This document shows, in pieces, positions 26,701-35,600 of a DNA stretch of 64,000 bases (positions are counted from its first letter, which is position 1; each line of letters opens with the position of its first letter). Source of the stretch: Membranipora membranacea. Its lineage: Eukaryota > Bryozoa > Gymnolaemata > Cheilostomatida > Membraniporidae. The notes beneath the pieces are model-generated. The model made no database searches, had not been told where the DNA came from, and worked only from the letters and a program-made list of their open reading frames with translations. The translations under genes were made by a program, and so were the position numbers. The DNA lies in the NCBI GenBank assembly GCA_914767715.1, contig OU612066.1:19008283-19072282 (forward strand). Direction: 5' to 3'.

Positions 26701-28422
26701 TTATCATTAGCATCAGATATTGATAGCAATGATGTAAGGCCAATAACCCTAACACGTACGCTGTGTTTCATAGGGTGGCAATGGTGGATTGGAATGTGCT
26801 GTGGGATGAGAGAACACAACTCCGAGTAGTGAATAGCAGGCTATCTAATTAGCGCCATCGACCCATTTTTTGGGGAATGGTGAGATGGCGCAATCGGTTA
26901 GCGCGCTTGCTATTCACCGCCAGGCGATTAGTGCCGCAGGAGTTGTGGGTTTGAGTCCAACTGGGGGAGCTTTCATCGTTGATTGTTCCAGCCCTCAGCA
27001 CCCTCAGGTGAATACCTCTCCTATTTTCTGACCAATGAACTCCCTCTCAGTTCATTGATCTGACACATGATTGGATAAATTATTCTTAACCATATGTTGT
27101 TGTATTGTTATGTGTTATAACCATAAACTTAATAATATTATTAACTTGTGGTTAAAGAGGTAATTAGGGCAAGAGCAGTATAACAAAATGAATGTGTCAT
27201 GTTTTTGAAAAAACGGTCTGCCCAATCAATGTATCTACATTGCAAACTTAATTGTTACGTAGTTTGATGGCTTCATTGTTAAAATATTAGAGCGCTTCAT
27301 TGCATGACCCATAAATGGAAGAGGTAAAGTCTAAGTTGAAAAGTTGTAAAGTTGTAAAGCAAACTAGCCAGAGGTATCAAGCTTAGATGACAAAACAGAT
27401 AGTATGATAATAATCTTTCAGTCTGAGCTAGCTGTCAATTTAAATTATGAGCAATTATGAGATTTTACCTAACCTTCGGGGGGGGGGGGGGGATGAGGAC
27501 AGATGGATCTAGATGAAATTTCATCCAGTGTGTCTGCAATCTGAATTTCCCTTTTAGCCGATGATTAACAAGGGCAATATGGTTCAAGAAGGAATGGCAA
27601 TCTCTTTTTTTACTGGAACCGTTATCCAGACTATCAAGTATAATCAAATCAAGTATGCGGATTTCAAAACATTCACTGGGAGCCGAAATATTTAATAAGA
27701 TACAACTATCAAACTGCTTTGCACTATCACTCCAATGCTGCATGATGGATATGATAAATTTTGTCGCTTTTTGATTCCAGACGTTAAGCAAACGGAATGC
27801 TGAGAACCTAGGACAGCCGATATCAACCAATCATTTTGCAGGAGAGGGAGCTAACGTCAGAATCAAGTCTCCCCGCTCACCTCGTATCATGACGGACTGT
27901 CATAGCCTCACACAGTCATATTCTTCAGCTAGTAGCTCACCATTGTCAAGTGGTCAAAATTCTCCTGCTAGCTCTTTCACTTCCAGCAGACCCGGCTCAT
28001 TACAAGGTCTCAGCAAAAGTCTACAGTGTCTCAAATCACCCAACAGGCGTAAGAGTGTACACAATATACCACTGAGCCCACTTGCCAGAACTCCTTCCCC
28101 CTCACCAATGGCAGTGTCTCCTACATCACAGGCCCCAGCACCTAGTAAACTGGCTTCGGTTGTCGCTGTTAAACCAGGCTCTAACCCTTCTACGCAAACA
28201 TTTAAACACAACCTTCGTCTAGGGCGAGGGGCCTCAGCTGAAAGCGCATCATCGTTGGCTAGTGGAATCAATACAAACATTTTATCAACATCTCATGGTG
28301 GCAGCAAAGCTACACTTACACAGGGCAATAGATCTCGCCATAACTCATTTAAACAAAAGGATTCCGCCAAGTCTGATCCTGGTGGTTTAAAAACTGACAA
28401 GCAAGATCACACACAGTTGTAA
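1256..28422 (+). CDS. MAST: microtubule-associated serine/threonine kinase (MAST family), 22 exons to the stop codon
   Basis: MAST kinases are large AGC-type Ser/Thr kinases linked to microtubules and PDZ partners. Exons: 1256-1331, 1476-1685, 2244-2342, 2601-2730, 3252-3426, 3661-3869, 4149-4287, 4451-4638, 4949-5167, 5474-5593, 6853-6980, 9155-9283, 9769-9909, 10808-11134, 11685-12128, 12972-13144, 13717-13844, 13980-14183, 17201-17409, 17853-17987, 18532-18700 and 27842-28422. They sum to 4333 bases, which is one leading base completing a codon plus 1444 codons including the TAA stop. Phases agree at every junction. Domain order is DUF1908, kinase with AGC tail, Ser/Pro-rich linker, PDZ, Ser/Pro-rich tail, as in animal MAST proteins. 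The 5' coding end is missing from the window. One intron needs a GC donor (13845) and one junction (18700/27842) has an alternative. The gene hosts several transposons in its introns but looks intact. Confidence 0.93.
3252..5593 (+). CDS. MAST: MAST exons 5-10: protein kinase domain and start of AGC tail
   Basis: The kinase starts at [20 protein letters not shown], a glycine loop of the relaxed MAST type. The ATP lysine is in RFAMKK (exon 3661-3869). The catalytic loop HRDLKPDN spans the 4287/4451 junction. DFGLSK follows, then an insert-containing activation loop and GTPEYIAPE (exon 4451-4638). [15 protein letters not shown] and PEEAQD-like helices lie in 4949-5167, read here as [20 protein letters not shown]. 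Exon 5474-5593 gives the AGC C-lobe end [20 protein letters not shown] and DTSYFD. All catalytic residues are present, so an active kinase is expected. Introns here are 145-415 bases, GT-AG. Confidence 0.95.
5583..6775 (+). repeat. 32-bp minisatellite overlapping the exon 10 splice donor
   Basis: About 20 imperfect units of roughly 32 bases follow each other, each of the form GATTGTGAGTGCTAC, then TATGG, TATATACTGTTT. The first unit contains the last exon bases (TTTGATT) and the true donor GTGAGT at 5594. At least eight later units repeat GATTGTGAGTGC exactly. Some units carry internal GTATATATG expansions. A roughly 100-base block around 5650-5770 is repeated near 6545-6690. The array is split by a 522-bp hAT-type element. 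Confidence 0.9.
5784..6305. mobile_element. hAT-type non-autonomous element (MITE), 522 bp
   Basis: The ends are perfect inverted repeats, CAGGGGTGCCCAACC at the left and its complement at the right. The element is flanked by an 8-bp target duplication TACTATGG (5776-5783 and 6306-6313). CAGGG-type ends with 8-bp duplications are typical of hAT transposons. There is no transposase inside; short open frames are incidental. It sits inside the minisatellite of a MAST intron. Confidence 0.88.
6853..14183 (+). CDS. MAST: MAST exons 11-18: Ser/Pro-rich linker between kinase and PDZ
   Basis: Exon 6853-6980 continues the AGC tail ([17 protein letters not shown], then [17 protein letters not shown]), matching the MAST signature SSCSPRF-KVY. 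Exon 9155-9283 is Ser-rich ([13 protein letters not shown]). Exon 9769-9909 contains [14 protein letters not shown]. Exons 10808-11134 and 11685-12128 are long Ser/Pro/Thr-rich segments. Exon 12972-13144 contains a basic patch, [15 protein letters not shown]. Exon 13717-13844 reads [12 protein letters not shown]. Exon 13980-14183 ends [16 protein letters not shown], the conserved MAST motif just before the PDZ region. Each exon is bounded by AG and GT except 13844, where a GC donor (AGAG|GCATGT) is required by phase. The linker is low-complexity and probably regulatory and phosphorylated (inference). Confidence 0.85.
6981..9154. other. MAST intron with AT microsatellites and a dispersed repeat fragment
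   Basis: There is no coding sequence in this 2.2-kb intron. It holds TA-rich microsatellites (about 7300-7330 and 7540-7680). A fragment at about 6999-7105 shares ATGAATTCATGGAT and GTCAGTAATT with a copy at 35598-35695, so a diverged dispersed repeat is present. Confidence 0.6.
11560..11589. mobile_element. 30-bp palindromic micro-element of the CATAGACTTAAT family
   Basis: The sequence starts CATAGACTTAATGTA and returns as TATATTAAGTCAATG, so it is little more than two facing terminal repeats. It is flanked by ACTATATG (11552-11559) and ACTATATA (11590-11597), an 8-bp target duplication with one mismatch. The same terminal sequence is seen at 32900-32933 and at both ends of the foldback element at 54070-56615. 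Confidence 0.6.
12649..12895. mobile_element. palindromic MITE with TA target site
   Basis: Two arms of about 110 bases are inverted complements around a (TA)n core near 12757-12780. The outer ends are GAGTCAGGATAATTGCAA and its complement, flanked by TA on both sides, which suggests a Tc1/mariner-type target. The inner motif ATCACAGAGTAAGGATAT recurs just outside the element (12903-12921) and near 16011-16030. The element lies 76 bases upstream of the MAST exon at 12972. Confidence 0.7.
14232..15921. mobile_element. foldback-type element with tandem-repeat arms, 1.69 kb
   Basis: Left and right parts are long inverted complements. The outermost arms (about 14240-14375 and 15715-15912) are arrays of a roughly 15-bp unit of the form GGCCACTGGTCATAA. 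Inward, both arms share non-repetitive sequence, such as AAATGGCATATCAAGAGCTA on the right and its complement near 14450-14470, and the GACAAATTAAAG region near 14630. An 8-bp direct repeat GGTGTGTA flanks the whole (14224-14231, 15922-15929) and may be the target duplication. The outer 10 bases are poorly matched, so the exact ends are uncertain. Arms built of subrepeats are typical of foldback elements. There is no transposase. It lies in the MAST intron 14184-17200. Confidence 0.75.
15154..15484. mobile_element. MITE nested in the foldback right arm, carrying a tRNA-like segment
   Basis: The ends are CACTATGGTTCCAT at the left and its complement at the right, extended by TCGATTTTG on both sides. 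ATT flanks both sides (15151-15153, 15485-15487). The opposite foldback arm has the same sequence uninterrupted (GATACATTATAATG in complement), so this is an insertion with a 3-bp duplication. Inside, about 15299-15395 reads GGCGGCGTGGCTGAATGGTT and later GGGGTTCATGTCCC, an A-box/B-box-like tRNA-derived segment. A short hairpin around TGGTTAGAATCC follows it. Confidence 0.7.
15930..17200. other. MAST intron, no gene seen
   Basis: Unique AT-rich intronic DNA runs from the foldback element to the AG at 17199-17200. One copy of the motif ATATATCCTTACTCTGTGAT lies near 16011-16030. I see no coding exon or further element here. Confidence 0.5.
17201..17987 (+). CDS. MAST: MAST exons 19-20: PDZ domain
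   Basis: Exon 17201-17409 reads through [18 protein letters not shown] into [20 protein letters not shown] and IRVYSADG. The carboxylate-binding loop is GYGF. Exon 17853-17987 supplies [20 protein letters not shown] and [17 protein letters not shown], matching the AGL-x-x-x-D-x-I-x-x-NG core of PDZ domains and the VHGL motif specific to MAST proteins. The domain should bind C-terminal peptides of membrane or scaffold partners. Both junctions are in phase 0. Confidence 0.92.
18532..28422 (+). CDS. MAST: MAST exons 21-22: PDZ end and Ser/Pro-rich C-terminal tail
   Basis: Exon 18532-18700 holds [18 protein letters not shown], then a basic run, [16 protein letters not shown] and [14 protein letters not shown]. 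The last exon, 27842-28422, encodes [36 protein letters not shown] and [20 protein letters not shown], the conserved MAST C-terminal motif, and ends at TAA 28420-28422. The intron between them is 9.1 kb and contains the Harbinger transposon. The donor at 18701 is GT (CAA|GTTTAT), in phase with 27842. Four bases earlier stands AG|GCAAGT, an ideal GC donor, which would be in frame only with an AG at 27845-27846. Confidence 0.88.
18701..21611. other. MAST intron left of the Harbinger element
   Basis: About 2.9 kb of AT-rich intron lies between the exon 21 donor and the TTA target site of the transposon. The short open frames seen are not bounded by splice signals in a usable phase, and none resembles a known protein. 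I found no repeat with clear ends. Confidence 0.5.
21726..24220 (+). CDS. PIF/Harbinger DDE transposase (HARBI1-like), three exons
   Basis: This is the nuclease and strand-transfer enzyme of a PIF/Harbinger element (DDE_Tnp_4 superfamily). Exons are 21726-22465, 22886-23117 and 23873-24220; phases agree and give 439 residues. The catalytic triad is visible: first D in [14 protein letters not shown], second D in [15 protein letters not shown] in [18 protein letters not shown]. Family motifs include [32 protein letters not shown] and [19 protein letters not shown]. An internal ATG at 21789 could be the true start (MENLNYDD). The length is usual for the family. Intact frame and near-identical terminal repeats suggest recent, possibly still capable, transposition (inference). 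Confidence 0.93.
24775..26254 (-). CDS. MADF/BESS-domain DNA-binding partner of the Harbinger transposase
   Basis: PIF/Harbinger elements carry a second gene whose MADF (Myb/SANT-like) protein binds the transposase and takes it to the DNA ends. Exons on the minus strand are 26254-26119, 25784-25561 and 25260-24775, giving 281 residues with consistent phases. The start ATG (26254-26252) follows an in-frame stop. The N-terminus [20 protein letters not shown] and the continuation [19 protein letters not shown] with [18 protein letters not shown] form the MADF domain. A His/Thr-rich linker follows. [17 protein letters not shown] with [14 protein letters not shown] is a BESS-like motif near the C-terminus. 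It ends tail to tail with the transposase, about 550 bases apart. Confidence 0.88.
26732..27021 (+). mobile_element. tRNA-derived SINE copy
   Basis: An A-box-like TGGCGCAATCGG (26886-26897) and a B-box GGTTTGAGTCC (26948-26958) sit 50 bases apart inside a tRNA-like head. The whole 290 bases match, in complement, the inner part of the 404-bp array unit at 39.6-41.2 kb. The flanking end CAGGTGAATACCTCTCCT equals the array border AGGAGAGGTATACAC with changes. It sits in the MAST intron, right of the Harbinger element. Confidence 0.75.
27022..27841. other. MAST intron end, no gene seen
   Basis: AT-rich intron with a poly-G run (about 27479-27492). It ends at TTTTGCAG|GAGAGG, the acceptor of the last MAST exon. 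An open frame on the minus strand at 27465-27830 overlaps the acceptor and has no recognisable domain. Confidence 0.5.
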
Positions 28423-31400
28423 CTGACCAGTCCATTGACAGCTGGTAACTTAATAGTTTTTGGATTCGGATATCCATGATGAGGACATAATGATTTGACT
28501 ATGGACAACCTCTGTGCAGTAGTTATACTATAATCCAATGACAGTCTGAATCTCAGCATCTATTTGCACTGATTACTTATGTGAGAGCAGTTCATAGTGT
28601 AAGGAAATGTTCTTCCATTGCAATTACTCTAGATCATGGATATACCTGAAATTATCATTTCTATTCTCTCTTTAAACAACTGCTATCAAAGCTGTTGTAT
28701 CTATGAAAATTACTCATTGTATGTTTGCCCCTTTCTAAACTATCAACTACTGGTATACCTCATTGTTTAGGTTCCTGTACCTCATATGCCATGCAGGTAT
28801 CTCTTGTAGAAGGATACTTACAACATTAAAATAAGTGCCGTTTTTAAATTGTCAGAAGTGATACACTTTAATACATAATATAGACATAATTATTATACAA
28901 TACATAAGTGATAAAAATTATGGCGTCCAGTTGACTGTACAGCCCAACATACTCTCATTGCATAATATTTATGTCACTGTGAAGTCTTAATTTCTTCTCA
29001 AATGCCTGACATACTGATTTATATGAAATTTTTGAGGAGAACTAGGACATAACAGCGATAAAAAAACATGTGGAATGACAATTTATCAGGATTGTATTGT
29101 GTAGCACACATGTTCATCTTACTCGAGCAAGAGAGGAATATTGAGTGGGTGACGAATATTTCTTAACACTTCAATAATCTTTACTAGAAAGAGCTTGGAT
29201 TTTGTTCTGACTGACTTCAGACTGCTATGACAATGATTGACTCTTCAAATGATATGCATATCAATTTTCAACAATGAAGCTGTATATCATTACCAAGGTT
29301 TGAAAGACTCCTGGACATTACCATCGTGGGTAAAGACCTTCAAAAGAAGATAAGTGTCATGTCATGTGTACAAATTTACAAAGTACAGAAAAAGCCTTTG
29401 TTTACAGGCATATTTTGAATTACAAAAAAATACTAATGCTGTAATAAATGTAACGTATTCTTTTTTTTTGCAGCTTTATTTTAAGTAATTACATACAAGG
29501 ATAATCTTATTATGGCAATATTTACATGGTCGATTGAAATAATTTTTATTGCTTATGCGGCTTAATACTTTGGGAACAAACTCGCCTCAATAACCTATAC
29601 GTTTGCAAATTCCCGTTGGGTCCTCCGCCTCCACAGGCTAGGGAACATACTTGTTCTAAGTTACCAGGCTAGTTCTAAGCTAGAACAAGTTTGTTCCCTC
29701 CGTCACAACAGAGGGAACAAACGTGTTCTTGTTCTAAGCTAGGTGTCTTCTTGACTAATGGTTGTCTTCTCTTTGTTTGTTTATTTTGAGAAAGTGCAAC
29801 AAACTACATTGATGTCTTTTGGTTTTAATATGTAGACCTCACAGGTACCCTAACATACTTTATATGTGATTAATCGGTCTGAATATAAGTATCAAGTTAA
29901 AGAATCCCGACAAAATTGGCACTGAAGGTCAGTCTAGTCAATTGGTTGTATAGTCATTCTTGCTAGAGGAAACTCTGAAAACATAATAAATAATAAGAGT
30001 TGTTCAACTTTCCAGTGTTTGTTTTCTCATCCAGGTCCCTACACAATAAGTTCTCTCCTGTATTCTTGATCCAAGATATGACAATAAACAGAAGTACAAG
30101 GTAAGCCTTGCATAATAATAATAACAATGGTCACTCCGAGTCCGACTAAGTCAAATAGATAGCCGAAACAGTAGAGTAGCCAACAACAAAGTACGAGTCG
30201 AGTAATACTAACTAGTACTGGGTAGGTGGAGTTTGTAGTTATAGCTAGTTAGTTCATATTAGTTGTCGACTCATAGTGAGGTGGTCCGTTGGAAATGGGA
30301 ACACCATTCCTCACCTCATGAGATAGGTTGTTGGAAAAAAAACCAGCCACATTCCTTGGCTGGTGTGGCCACTGGTGAGTCAAATGAAATAATATTATTC
30401 TACTACTAGTCTTAGACTGGTTGTTGTAAATAATTTATTCCATTGCAGCTGTAACTGATGCTTATTCATGTCTGTATGTATGCCTGGCCTATGTATGCAC
30501 GTATTTCTGTTGCTACTAGATTATAATAATGTGACCATTGCTTGATTGGGTAGTCGGTAGCAGAGCTACAGCAAGTAAGTAGTAGTAGTCTTCAACTTCT
30601 TGCTGTGTGGCTGCACTGAATTGAATTCTTATCATAGATAGAACAGAAATTGTATTATAACACTATACATTTGGAACCCTCAACACAGGGAGTGATCTGA
30701 CATTGATATGATTGGCTGCCCCTACTAGCATGAATAATATAACCTTGGAAAATGTCTTGTAAATGTAAAAGGGCAGACAGTAATACAATGTCAACAATGC
30801 CTTCAGCATCTCTGATTAGAGCATTTCTAGGGACTGGCTATTTTTGCTATTTAGGGACTGGCTATTTTTGCTGGCTCCTTGATTGGCAAAAGAAAGCTTA
30901 TGATGCTATTCTAGATATGGAATTCAATGTGTGGCTGTCGCCTCTAGGTGTTTCATTCTATTTTACTCAGTTCTAGGCCTTGCCTCTTCTTCTTTAGTAC
31001 ATACTAGAGCTTTGATATGCAAGGGGTATGCCTCATCTGATTTGATGTTTTGATCAGATTAGCTTTGTGTGGTCTAGTTTCATGCTATTCTGGCATTGAT
31101 TTCATAGCATTTTTTTGTTATTGACTTATCTTCGTTTCACGTATAGTACATGGTAGGAAGCTGTTATGTAGGCTGAGGATTTTGCGTAAATTGTTCGAGG
31201 TTTGCCCCTAGAAACAGCTCTAGTTACTGCCACATTAGGTAGACATTCTTCATTTGACAGAATTCTCAGTAGGATATTGTGCCGCCCTTGTTTTGCAACT
31301 TGTACTCAGTTTGTCAAGCTTAAGCCTATGGAGAGCTCCAACTACTCTCTGTTTGCGTTCATTGAGAAAATCTGTATCCACCTAAGTAGGTACTATTTTA

Positions 31401-31916
31401 ATGTTTATATTTGGAACCTTTGACAGTTTACCCATGCAAAGTTTGAGTGGAACCTTGTCAAATCCTTCGAGTTTCACGTCATGTATTATGACCAATGAAC
31501 GTTGTTTATTAATGCAGTGGGATTCATATACCACGATTGTTAGATGTAGGGCTAACATTGTCGTAATCACTGTTATTAACAAGCTAGAAATTGACTATTT
31601 TCTGTCGTTGTTTTCTGCGCATGAAATACCTCTATAGTGTTGTAGCTTTCTCCTTGCTAAGTTTTAGGACATCTCAACACTACTAGAAGAGGATAATGTA
31701 GCATTACAAGACACAAAAGTTTTTCATGAGAGAAAACACCAACAAAAAACAATCAATTTCCAGCTTTTACTATCGAACTTACCATATTTAAGCTGCGCCA
31801 TTAATGAACGAATGAATGAACCTTTGTCACAATGCTGCATGTGAAATAAAATGTTGGAAAGGCTGCTGTGATTCAAATAAAAAAGGTTTTGACCTCCAAT
31901 AAAATGGACGGTAATA
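28423..31916. other. MAST 3' UTR and intergenic DNA
   Basis: After the MAST stop the sequence is AT-rich with no clear gene. A hairpin at about 29641-29697 pairs GGGAACATACTTGTTCT with its near-complement around TTCTAAGC, and half of it recurs at 29708-29745. One possible small exon at 30035-30100 is open in one frame (SLHNKFSPVFLIQDM) between CCAG and AG|GTAAGC, but its phase fits no neighbour. The open frames between 30.7 and 32.0 kb have no recognisable content. Confidence 0.45.
29443..29448 (+). promoter_or_regulatory. candidate polyadenylation signal of the MAST gene
   Basis: AATAAA lies about 1 kb after the MAST stop in CTGTAATAAATGTAACG. It is the first canonical hexamer I noticed downstream. 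The hexamer is common by chance in AT-rich DNA, so the assignment is tentative. Confidence 0.35.
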
Positions 31917-32491
31917 GGTAAATTCGCGCCCTTGGTAACTACCCTATAGGAGTTAGTTTTCGGGGCATTTAGGATTCGCTTTTCGCGTTGTTGCATAGGT
32001 TGCGAAATTTAGTGTATCTTAAATTATAGTTTCATAAACAATGTACAATTATACAGGAATACACCTCACCCAAGCATGCAAGCTAGTGTGGTGTAGTGGT
32101 CTAAGTGTCTGCCTCGCAGTCTGATGGAGATTTATGCCCTGGGTTCGATTCCCAGCTTGGACATTTTTTTTAATTTTCACTAGTAAGCCTACTAGCGAAA
32201 TTTAGTACAAGTGAAATTTAGTGCCAGGTCCAGAAAGCGAAATTAAACTCTAGCTAAATTAAACTCCTATAGGGTATATTAAATAATCATTAATCATAAT
32301 CATTTTCATGGGGAAATCCAACTGAATTCAAGTTGTCTCCCTATTACCAATGAGGAGATAATTCTAAGTTTCATGTCAATATTGGTAATAGGGAGACAAC
32401 TTGAATTCAAGTTGGATTCAGTTGGATTTCCCCATGAAAATGATTATGATTAATGATTATTTAATATAGATACCAAGGGCGCGAATTTACC
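31917..32491. mobile_element. TIR element with TA target site, containing a tRNA-like segment
   Basis: The ends GGTAAATTCGCGCCCTTGGT and its exact complement (32472-32491) are flanked by TA. Further inward both sides share CTCCTATAGGGTA and its complement. Inside, 32085-32162 reads TGTGGTGTAGTGGTCTAAG and GGGTTCGATTCCCAG, a tRNA-like A-box and a perfect B-box. The acceptor stem does not pair as in a working tRNA, so I read it as a captured tRNA-derived or SINE segment. The right terminal repeat is interrupted by a second, palindromic element. Confidence 0.75.
32277..32466. mobile_element. palindromic MITE inserted in the right TIR of the 31917-32491 element
   Basis: The arms start TATTAAATAATCATTAATCA and close in complement, with a spacer around 32350-32378. 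TA stands on both sides. The undisturbed left TIR of the host element shows the empty site (GGGTAGTTACC in complement), which supports insertion at a TA. The right arm has about 10 extra bases (CCAACTTGAA in complement). Confidence 0.7.
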
Positions 32492-32610
32492 TAATGTCAA
32501 AAATATATTGTATGAATAAAAATTCTCAGCAATATGACTAAAATACTAACTGATACTAACGGCTACTGCTCTGAAGGAATTAGTCCAGGTGATTGTGCGT
32601 GATTTAACAG

Positions 32611-35600
32611 GGTGATATCGCACAGGATGGCAGTTTATCAAAAGTTGAAGTAGACTCCATTCTAAGTGCTTCAAAGGTGATGCGACTATAGATGGTGTCC
32701 TTAAGTTTAGATAGGGATGTATCAGAGAGCCTCTCCTCTGATTTAGCTATTTGGTGTGAATCTGATGTTTCTCTATCAGCTCATGCCATGCTACCCTGTT
32801 TAACACTGCATAAGGGTGTTTTATAGCTGATATGACCCATACTAGTATTTGTGATGGTAGTGGTTGGTATGTTTTCCACCCAAAAGTGTATGTTTTTACC
32901 ATAGACTTAATATACTAGTATATTAAGTCTATGGTTTTTACTTTGATCAGGGAGAATAGATCTCCCTGCTTTGATAAACAGCTATATTTTCCTTGTGAAC
33001 CTTTTTCAAGACAAATTTGACAACAGAATAATTTTTTGGGGAGTTTCATAATTGTGTTTGACATCTTACAGATGATTGATCTGGACCGTTACGACCACAC
33101 TTATTGCAGAGTACTCAAGGGTGAAGATGTGAGCTGCAGAAGGCATGAGATTTCAACTTCAGTTGTTCACAGTGACAGTGTCGAGCAAGTCATAGACTTT
33201 GATCCGCTTTTGGACCATCAAATTGAGGTCTCAACAAGCGGAAATACCGAGTGTGAAAATATGAGCTATCAACCCGAATGTGAGCCTATGATCATTGTCC
33301 GGACCAAACGCTCTCGCAAGCCCACCCCTGTCATTGTCAAAGCATTCAATGTGAAATCCACTACTAAGGATGGTTATGTCGTTGGCACAGTTATTCAATC
33401 AGAGGATACCACCGAAGTCTTGCCAGCTGGAAAAGGATCCATAGCCAAAGATTCCTCGGCGACCAAATGTGATGAAGTGCTTCTAGAGAGCAATGTTAAC
33501 AAGGTCATTGTGAAGGGGATTGTGCACAAGAAGGACGCAGACCGTATTCCAGACCATGCTGTTGACTTTGATAGAGGAAAAGCAAGACAATCAAATGATG
33601 CGGTTGATGGAATTGCTTCTTCTTCAACAAAGATCATCACAGAACAGCCTCAGTTCACCAAATCAGGTAGAGTAAGAAAACTAACTGAAAAAGCTAAGCA
33701 GATAACCGAGGACTCAAAACAGAAAGCTAAGCTGGCTGCTGTGAAAGTTAGCAGGAATGGTGGGGCTCCTCAAAAGAAGAAACGAGATGGTAGACCAGCT
33801 GGTAAGTTTAAGTGATGATTGTTTGAAAATTTTAGTGTCTTTCAATTAAAATTAAATTAAAGACAAGAGTTACACCCATCACATTATTGTGAGTGCTAGA
33901 GTGAAACTCAATAAAAGTAGCTGGTAGTTTATAAATATACAGTGATAAGGCAACTACAAATTGATATCCTCAAGTACCAGTATAATGTCAAAAGAACAGC
34001 AATCTTCACTCCTATCTTTTCTTCTTTTTCTTTTGTTGGAACTCATTTAGACTGATCAAAGTTTTTTCATGAATAACTGGAACCATATCATAACTATGAG
34101 TTATAAAAAATCACTGTTTTGTACAAGGTGTGGTACATGGTCAACCATGCGGCTTCCGGGATATATGGGTGTAAAAAATTGTTCAGCATAATGTTTCCCA
34201 CATACTACACATGCAGCATACATAACATTTGAAAAACTTTAAGCCTAGTGATGTATTCAATATGACCTATGTCAACCCTTGCAGAGTTGACATATAGAGC
34301 TATTACTCCATCTGCAATAGGTATTAAGCTCTGGCTACACACGCCGTACTATCCATAGGATTGGGAAACTTTTAGTAAGGCTACGGATTGGGCAAGGTGC
34401 TACACACGCCTATTAATAGCTAGGCCTATTCCTTTAAATTACAATATAATTTGGGTCTGCTTTGCCTTCCTATTGTTCAACTTAAATGAATTAAACCAAT
34501 CACTATTTAGTAATTTAATTAAGCCCCGCCTCTTTCACAAATAACAAAGGAATAGCTGGCCGTACTATGGCTACAGCTACGGATAGAACCAACAAGTTGG
34601 TTAGCCCATCTGAGGCATCTGGCAGAGCAAACCTAGCTAACCTATGCATCTGGCAGAGCCACAGATGCCCCAATCCTGTTGAAAATACGGCGTGTGTAGC
34701 CACAACTTTAGGCACAAGCTTTTGATTTGTTCTCCTACTGTAAAAGAGGTATACAGCTGAGTGTGCTGTGAACTAGAACAATCGACATTGAAAGCTTCCC
34801 AAGTTTCCTTTCCCAAACTGGTTGATAGGCTGAGCACTTAAACTAGATAAGAACCTAAGATGGCTGTCACATACAGACACATAGGAGTTTGATATTGTCC
34901 AGCTTATCTGGGTAAAGATACATCCCCAATATATTGTGGTAGAGAGAATGCAATATATTTTCCCCTAAGATAGGTATCAGTATCAGCGCGTGTTGTAAGT
35001 CTTCGGTGGGAATCAATACGTGATAGGGTTTAGAAACAGTTAACCCAACATTTCTATTTCTACAGAAAGACTTAGTTACATCATTTCAGAAAAAAATCGA
35101 GTTCCTTGGAGATAAACATTTCTGTATCCACTTGTTTCTCAACCAGGGAAGAAGAGTTACTTCAAACTATCAGGTGAAGACAGAAATCTATGTGAAGTGA
35201 ACAAACATGTTCAAAGAAGGAAAAGGAGCTGTAGAAGTGATAATCCTGCTTGTAAAAATACTGTAACTGAAGGCTTTGAAAACAAGGTAGCTGGCCTATT
35301 CAATTTCTATTACACATTGTTTCAAGAATTTGAGGGAAATTGGCATTTCATAGTTCAGATAATCTCAAATTTATGGATTCATAACCGCGCCTGTTTCATT
35401 TTATTGGAAAATTCTGTCATATGTAAAGACTTGAACCCACGATTCCTGTGGCACCCGTCGTCTTGCGGTAAATAGCAAGCGTGCTACCAGGTGATGGTGT
35501 AGATAACTTTGATAAGGTACTCCTGTGATAATGTTTAGACTAAATGTATCTGAATTTTGACCTACCTCAGAGACATTGATTGACTCTTGGGTGCATGATA

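Noticed and set aside
32085-32165. A functional tRNA gene
   Set aside because: The A-box and B-box are good, but the acceptor stem does not pair and the anticodon arm is irregular; it lies inside a TIR element.
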